The notes below the pieces were generated by a model. That model searched no databases. It had not been told where the DNA came from and saw only the letters and a list, made by a program, of their open reading frames with translations. The translations under genes and the position numbers were made by a program. From contig JALGUI010000270.1 in assembly GCA_029820915.1 (NCBI GenBank), positions 1 through 6,539 on the forward strand: a stretch of 6,539 nt of DNA. Direction: 5' to 3'. Source of the stretch: Candidatus Zipacnadia bacterium (GTDB lineage: Bacteria > Armatimonadota > Zipacnadia > Zipacnadales > UBA5352). The stretch's first letter is position 1, and each line of letters begins with the position of its first letter. Positions 1-3,597 of this stretch are shown here, piece after piece.

Positions 1-391
1 GGTGGTGAAGTAGGTAGGGCCTTCGGGCTCCTCGAACTGCACCTCGCCCTCCTCGTACGACCATAGCCCGTCGCGCTCGGCCTCGGGCGCGGGCCGCATC
101 GAGTCGTGCGGCGTAGCGCCGTACTGGTAGAGGTCCGGGCGCACGGTCCGGATCGTGGTCGCGTAGGACTCGTGGTGCGGGTCAGCGCCCTGCCAGAACA
201 GGTAGATCCTGGGCGGCTCGGCGCCGCCGGCGCTCAGCCACAGCGGCTCCTCGACGTTCCCCGCCGCGTGCGCGGCCACTGCGCCGCACAGGACGATCCA
301 GCGGCTCCTCGACGTTCCCCGCCGCGTGCGCGGCCACTGCGCCGCACAGGACGATCAGTGAGCGGAGTCCCGCATTCAGCATCAGTCGCAT
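1..391 (-). pseudogene. Exported protein of unknown function, 5' part, frame broken by a 58-bp tandem duplication
   Basis: I do not recognise this family. The ATG at 391-389 has a good GGAGG site 8 bases upstream and begins a clear signal peptide: a short basic start (MRLML..R), a hydrophobic core (LIVLCGAVAA) and a likely cleavage after AHA (residue 23). As written, the frame passes into the second copy of an exact 58-bp duplication, turns arginine-rich and stops at 184-182 after 69 residues. With one copy deleted, the frame runs 111 codons to the window edge without a stop and looks like real protein: WLSAGGAEPP, then RIYLFWQGADPHH, TIRTVRPDLYQYG and an acidic stretch before PTYFTT. The gene continues beyond position 1. 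A GTG at 279-277 lies in the restored frame but has no visible ribosome site and would lose most of the signal peptide. The break may be a true mutation or an assembly error. The gene is divergent from the ankyrin gene. Confidence 0.72.
241..356. repeat. Exact 58-bp tandem duplication (two copies)
   Basis: Bases 241-298 and 299-356 are identical over all 58 positions and directly adjacent. The bases on either side (240 versus 298, and 357 versus 299) differ, so the repeat does not extend further and the junction shows no microhomology. The unit lies inside the signal-peptide and early mature region of the minus-strand secreted protein. Because 58 is not a multiple of three, the extra copy shifts the reading frame. 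The perfect identity implies either a very recent event or an assembly artefact. Confidence 0.97.
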
Positions 392-399
392 TGGTGGAT

Positions 400-407
400 C
401 CTCCCTT
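400..407 (-). promoter_or_regulatory. Ribosome binding site of the left exported-protein gene
   Basis: On the minus strand AAGGGAGG (407 to 400) ends 8 bases before the ATG at 391-389. This strong Shine-Dalgarno match fixes the start and shows that the signal peptide belongs to a genuinely translated gene, although the frame is broken downstream. Confidence 0.75.
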
Positions 408-409
408 GT

Positions 410-426
410 GCCGGCCTTGCGCCGGC
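410..426. other. Small GC-rich inverted repeat in the leader of the left gene
   Basis: GCCGGC occurs at 410-415 and again at 421-426, separated by five bases. Each half is itself palindromic, so the pair can fold as a 6-bp hairpin just upstream of the minus-strand ribosome site. It could affect translation of the leader or be a protein site, but in DNA this GC-rich a 6-bp stem is common by chance. Confidence 0.3.
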
Positions 427-610
427 CATCACGTGTTGGTTCCGCGCCGAGCCCCAGGCTCCTTGTAGCGCCACGACCGCCCGGTCTCCCTGCAGGCCCG
501 CGGGCGGCGCGCTCCGCGTGGACTTGGGGGGCGACATCGCGGGGAACAGCCACCGGCTGGCCGAGATGATCGCTGGGGCGGGGGGATGAGCGTCCGAGGC
601 CCGAAGTCGT

Positions 611-640
611 GGAACATGCCCCTCCGCACGTGTGTCTATC
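611..640 (+). promoter_or_regulatory. Possible ECF-sigma-type promoter for the ankyrin gene
   Basis: GGAAC at 611-615 is followed, after 18 bases, by GTCTA at 634-638. This resembles the GGAAC and GTCTA-like elements used by many extracytoplasmic-function sigma factors. It would place the transcript start about 90 bases before the ATG. The match was made by eye in a genome of unknown sigma repertoire, and the spacing is slightly long. It is a weak candidate. Confidence 0.22.
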
Positions 641-722
641 CTGGTGGCGGGGCGCGCAGCACTCGAGATTGGTGCTGCCGCCTCGTCCGGTGCGTTGCGT
701 AACGTGCGACCGATCTGGCACC

Positions 723-728
723 GGGAGG
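723..728 (+). promoter_or_regulatory. Ribosome binding site of the ankyrin gene
   Basis: GGGAGG at 723-728 ends 9 bases before the ATG at 738. It decides between this ATG and the in-frame upstream ATG at 609, which has no comparable site and would put 43 non-hydrophobic residues ahead of the signal sequence. Confidence 0.75.
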
Positions 729-737
729 GGAACGCAC

Positions 738-2315
738 ATGAGATGCCGAGGGCCGCTCGTCGCGATCCTGTGTCTGCTGGTCATGACCGCCGGCGTCTGC
801 CCGGCGGACCTCGTGGAGTCCGTGCAGGCGGGCGACATCGCGGCCGTCCGCGCGCTGCTCGCCGCCGCCGCCGACCCCAACGCCGCCGCCCCCGAGGGCC
901 CCACCGCGCTCTACTTCGCCGCGCTCGAAGGTCACGCCGACATATTCCACCTGCTCATCGATGCCGGCGCCTCTACCGAAGCCGCGACGACCGCCGACTG
1001 GTCACTGCTGCTGGCAGCGGTCTACGGCGGGCAGGAGGACCTCGTCACCTGGCTGCTCGACCGCGGCGCGGACGTCAGCGAGTACGGGCACCTCTGGCAA
1101 AACGGCCTCTACGGCACACTGCTGCATGTCGCGGTGCGGCGCGGCAACGCCGAGATGGTGCGGCTGCTCCTCGCACGCGGCGCGCGCGTGGGTGTGCCCA
1201 CTGACGACAAGTGGGCGCAGATGCCCCTCCACCTCGCCGCGGTGCATCGCCATGCGGACATTGCCGGCCTGCTGATCGAGCGCGGCGCCGACGTGGACGC
1301 GCTCGCGGGCTACCGCCGGACGGCCCTGCACTTCGCCTCGTACCGGGACGCCGCGGCGGTCGCGCGCACGCTGCTGGAGCACGGCGCCGACCCGAACCCC
1401 GTCGATCGCCACGGCAAGACGCCACTGCACTACGCGGCCGACGCAGGCAATGCGGATCTCGTGCGCCTGCTGCTCGATCACGGGGCGGACGTGACCGCCT
1501 TCGGCGAGGTGGGCTGCTCGCCGCTGGAGCTGGCGGCTGGCGGCGGGCACACGGAGGCGTTCGACGCGCTGCTGGGGGCAGGGGCGGAGTGGACGCTGCC
1601 GGTCGCGGTCATCGTGGGCGACGCGCAGCGCGCGCGCGACATGCTGGCGGCGGGCGCCGATCCCAGCGAGGCCGGCTACGATGGCATCCCGGCGCTGCAC
1701 CGGGCCATCTCCGGCGACCACCCGGGGATCGCGCGGACGCTCATCGAGGCAGGCGCGGCGCTGGATGTCGTCTACCAGTGGACCGTCTACTTCCCCGGCG
1801 TGACCGCCCTGAGCCTCGCCGCCGAGCGCGGGCACGGCGAGCTGGTGGACCTGCTGTTAGCGCGCGGGGCGGACCTGCACCTGCCCGGGGAGTTGGACCG
1901 GCCGCTGTTCGATGCCGTGCGGAACGGGCATGCGGCGATCGTCGCTGCGCTGCTCGAGCACGGGGCGAACCCGCACGCGGCCGAGTGGACCGGCGCCACC
2001 CCGCTGCACTGGGCCGCGCTGGGAACTGATGCGGAGATCGTGCGCCTGCTGCTCGACGCCGGCGCGAATGCGAATGTGGTCGCGGAGCACATGCCCGAGG
2101 AGCCGACCGCCGCGGACATCGGGCAGGAGTGTGACACAACGCCCCTCCACTGGGCCGCTGCGGCCGGCCGGCTTCAGGCAGTCGGTCTGCTGCTGGAGCA
2201 CAGTGCTGACGTCGAGGCCCGCACCGCCTCGGGGCTGGGCGCACTCGGTATCGCGCTGGGACGGGGGCACGAAGAGATCGCCGCCGTGCTCCGCGAGCAC
2301 GGCGGCGTCCAGTAA
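738..2315 (+). CDS. Exported ankyrin-repeat protein
   Basis: The product has 525 residues. The start follows a GGGAGG ribosome site and opens a signal sequence (basic MRCRG, hydrophobic LVAILCLLVMTAGV) with a likely cleavage near residue 23; Cys21 is preceded by AGV, so it is not a good lipobox. The rest is about 15 ankyrin repeats of 30-35 residues. The clearest begin with the TPLHxA type motif: TLLHVA 127, MPLHLA 162, TALHFA 195, TPLHYA 228, SPLELA 261, TPLHWA 421 and TPLHWA 468. Helix 2 and turn signatures such as VRLLLDHGAD recur. Repeat 9 (about 285-310) lacks the TPLH turn, and long loops occur at about 343-354 and 447-467. No catalytic domain is present. Ankyrin stacks bind proteins; here the place is probably the periplasm or outside the cell, and the partner is unknown. 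The gene is divergent from the left exported-protein gene and convergent with the oxidoreductase. The fold is certain; the role is not. Confidence 0.93.
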   Translation: MRCRGPLVAILCLLVMTAGVCPADLVESVQAGDIAAVRALLAAAADPNAAAPEGPTALYFAALEGHADIFHLLIDAGASTEAATTADWSLLLAAVYGGQEDLVTWLLDRGADVSEYGHLWQNGLYGTLLHVAVRRGNAEMVRLLLARGARVGVPTDDKWAQMPLHLAAVHRHADIAGLLIERGADVDALAGYRRTALHFASYRDAAAVARTLLEHGADPNPVDRHGKTPLHYAADAGNADLVRLLLDHGADVTAFGEVGCSPLELAAGGGHTEAFDALLGAGAEWTLPVAVIVGDAQRARDMLAAGADPSEAGYDGIPALHRAISGDHPGIARTLIEAGAALDVVYQWTVYFPGVTALSLAAERGHGELVDLLLARGADLHLPGELDRPLFDAVRNGHAAIVAALLEHGANPHAAEWTGATPLHWAALGTDAEIVRLLLDAGANANVVAEHMPEEPTAADIGQECDTTPLHWAAAAGRLQAVGLLLEHSADVEARTASGLGALGIALGRGHEEIAAVLREHGGVQ

Positions 2316-2340
2316 CCGAACCCATCGTGGCGCCGGGGGC
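2316..2340. other. 25-bp convergent gap without a terminator
   Basis: Only 25 bases separate the TAA of the ankyrin gene (2313-2315) from the TAG of the oxidoreductase (2343-2341 on the minus strand). No stem-loop followed by a T run is visible on either strand, so the two transcripts probably overlap at their 3' ends or end by a Rho-dependent route. Confidence 0.6.
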
Positions 2341-3411
2341 CTACTCCTCCGCGGGCTGCGGGTCCAGGTCGCCCGCCTCGACCATCTCCTGCAGCGGGTT
2401 GTCCTCGGCCTCGATGGGAACCTCGACACGGGCGCGCAGCCGCGACGACTCCCAGCAGGCGAAGACCGCTTCGGTGGCGTGGATCGCGTTGTGCGCGTCC
2501 ATCATCGCCCGCGTCCCCGCACGGTATGACTGCACGGCGTCCGCAATGGCGCGCTCGATGAACACCTGAGCGTGGAGGCCCTCGCCCTCGGTGTCCACGG
2601 CCTCCCAGTCGCCGCTCCCGTAGGTGCGGTAGCGCAGCGCACCCGCGCCCTCGGCGTGGCTGCCGATCTCGATTGTGCCCTCGGTGCCCACCAGGCGGTT
2701 GTGGCAGCCGATGGCCGCTTCGACTCCACCCGTGGCGCACAGGCCGAAGACGCCGTTCTCGTAGCCGATCAGCGCCAGGGTGTCGTTCTCGTTGTGGGCG
2801 CCGAACCAGAGGCTCTCGGTGTGGTAGCTGATCTGTGCGATCACCCACTCGGGTGCGGCCTCATCGTTGAAGAACTGCGCCATGTCGAAGTTGTGCGAGC
2901 CGTAGTCGTAGATGTTGGCGCCGCCCCATTCCATGCGCACCAGCTCGCCGATGACGCCGTCGTCGAGCATCTGCTTCGCCATCGAGAACGGCCTGCCATA
3001 CCGGCGCTGGTGGTTGAAGTTCAGCGCCACGCCGCGCTCGTCGCACACCTCGACCATGAGCCGCGCGCCGCCGATGGTGTCGGCCATGGGCTTCTCGCAG
3101 TAGATCAGCTTCACGCCCGCCTCGGCGCAATCGATGACCATCTGGTCGTGCAGGTGCGGCCAGGTGCAGATGCTCACCGCCTCGGGCTGGACCTCGGACA
3201 GCATATCGTGGTACTCGTCGAATGTGGACTCGACCTCGAACTCCCGTGCGAACGCCTCGACGTTCTCCGCGACGACGTCGCAGGCGGCCACCAGTTCGAC
3301 GTCGTCCAGTGCAGCGAAGCCCTGGCCGTGCGTGTAAGCCATGGCGTAGCCGTCGAGCGAGCCCTTCTCACGCCGTTTGCCGGTGCCAATGAACGCGACC
3401 GTCAGTGCCAT
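2341..3411 (-). CDS. Gfo/Idh/MocA-family NAD(P)-dependent oxidoreductase
   Basis: The product has 356 residues, normal for this family. Its members oxidise or reduce hydroxyl groups of sugars, inositols or sugar acids with NAD(P), usually in the cytoplasm, and no signal peptide is seen here. The N-terminal Rossmann fold starts at once with VAFIGTGKRREKGS (residues 5-18). The usual GxGxxG loop is replaced by GTG and a longer basic loop, which I recall from planctomycete-type members. DVELVAACDVV (37-47) carries the acidic residue at the end of beta-2. The signature EKP lies at 106-108 (Lys107 is the expected catalytic or cofactor-contacting lysine). The second family signature, DYGSHNFD, is at 169-176, and His173 is the likely general acid-base. 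The C-terminal half is the usual alpha/beta substrate domain. The ATG at 3411-3409 has GGAGG 7 bases upstream; the frame is open further upstream but has no better start. It is divergent from the DUF6259-like gene. The substrate cannot be told from sequence. Confidence 0.93.
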   Translation of the reverse strand: MALTVAFIGTGKRREKGSLDGYAMAYTHGQGFAALDDVELVAACDVVAENVEAFAREFEVESTFDEYHDMLSEVQPEAVSICTWPHLHDQMVIDCAEAGVKLIYCEKPMADTIGGARLMVEVCDERGVALNFNHQRRYGRPFSMAKQMLDDGVIGELVRMEWGGANIYDYGSHNFDMAQFFNDEAAPEWVIAQISYHTESLWFGAHNENDTLALIGYENGVFGLCATGGVEAAIGCHNRLVGTEGTIEIGSHAEGAGALRYRTYGSGDWEAVDTEGEGLHAQVFIERAIADAVQSYRAGTRAMMDAHNAIHATEAVFACWESSRLRARVEVPIEAEDNPLQEMVEAGDLDPQPAEE

Positions 3412-3418
3412 CTGAATG

Positions 3419-3423
3419 CCTCC
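3419..3423 (-). promoter_or_regulatory. Ribosome binding site of the oxidoreductase gene
   Basis: On the minus strand GGAGG (3423 to 3419) sits 7 bases before the ATG at 3411-3409. It fixes the start in a frame that stays open for another 1.1 kb upstream, antisense to the neighbouring gene. Confidence 0.75.
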
Positions 3424-3504
3424 GGTTGCCGCCGTCCGACGCCGGTTGTGTGCGCCGGTCGATCTCCGCGTTTCCCGGCGGCCCTTCCCCCCCGACGGCG
3501 ACGC

Positions 3505-3516
3505 ACCTGCCCAGGT
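3505..3516. promoter_or_regulatory. Possible operator dyad near the centre of the divergent region
   Basis: ACCTG at 3505-3509 and CAGGT at 3512-3516 form a perfect inverted repeat around two bases, about 6 bp from the midpoint of the 186-bp region. A centrally placed dyad would suit a regulator acting on both genes. It is only 5+5 bp, so chance is a real alternative. Confidence 0.2.
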
Positions 3517-3581
3517 CGGACACATCGTGCGCGCGAGGTGTCGCAGGCGGCACCGACGAAAGGACGGGCGCTGCCGAACGG

Positions 3582-3588
3582 AAGGAAG
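3582..3588 (+). promoter_or_regulatory. Ribosome binding site of the DUF6259-like gene
   Basis: AAGGAAG at 3582-3588 ends 9 bases before the ATG at 3598. It is a moderate Shine-Dalgarno match and supports this start, which is also the one that opens directly into a signal peptide. Confidence 0.6.
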
Positions 3589-3597
3589 TGACCTGCC

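Larger units (their letters stand above)
392..737. other. Divergent intergenic region between the left exported-protein gene and the ankyrin gene
   Basis: These 346 bases separate two divergent starts. Ribosome sites sit at both ends (400-407 minus, 723-728 plus). In between are a small hairpin at 410-426, a possible ECF-type promoter at 611-640 and a short dyad at 693-704 (CGTT, four bases, AACG). The plus frame ending at TGA 587-589 gives a protein-like tail (LGGDIAGNSHRLAEMIAG) and may be the remnant of an older gene, but it has no credible start. No standard sigma-70 promoter, RNA gene or strong terminator was seen. Confidence 0.6.
3412..3597. promoter_or_regulatory. Divergent control region between the oxidoreductase and the DUF6259-like gene
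   Basis: These 186 bases must hold the promoters for both flanking genes. Visible elements are the two ribosome sites, a direct repeat CCGGTTG at 3422-3428 and 3442-3448 (20-bp period) with a one-base variant at 3455-3461, and a dyad at 3505-3516. No sigma-70 -35/-10 pair could be picked with confidence. Shared control of the two genes is inferred from the layout only. Confidence 0.5.

Noticed and set aside
609..737. An upstream ATG at 609 for the ankyrin protein
   Set aside because: It would add 43 residues without export character ahead of the signal sequence and lacks a good ribosome site. The ATG at 738 has both.
1002..1835. A 277-codon minus-strand open frame across the ankyrin gene
   Set aside because: It mirrors the ankyrin repeats in antisense and has no domain or ribosome site of its own.
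738..2315. DNA-level repeats within the ankyrin gene, such as a shared 19-bp run at 1459-1477 and 2038-2056
   Set aside because: They are explained by conserved ankyrin helix 2 residues and strong codon bias, and do not indicate a CRISPR array or mobile element.
2572..3591. A 339-codon plus-strand open frame across the oxidoreductase
   Set aside because: It is antisense to a gene with clear Gfo/Idh/MocA motifs, and its own translation shows no recognisable domain.
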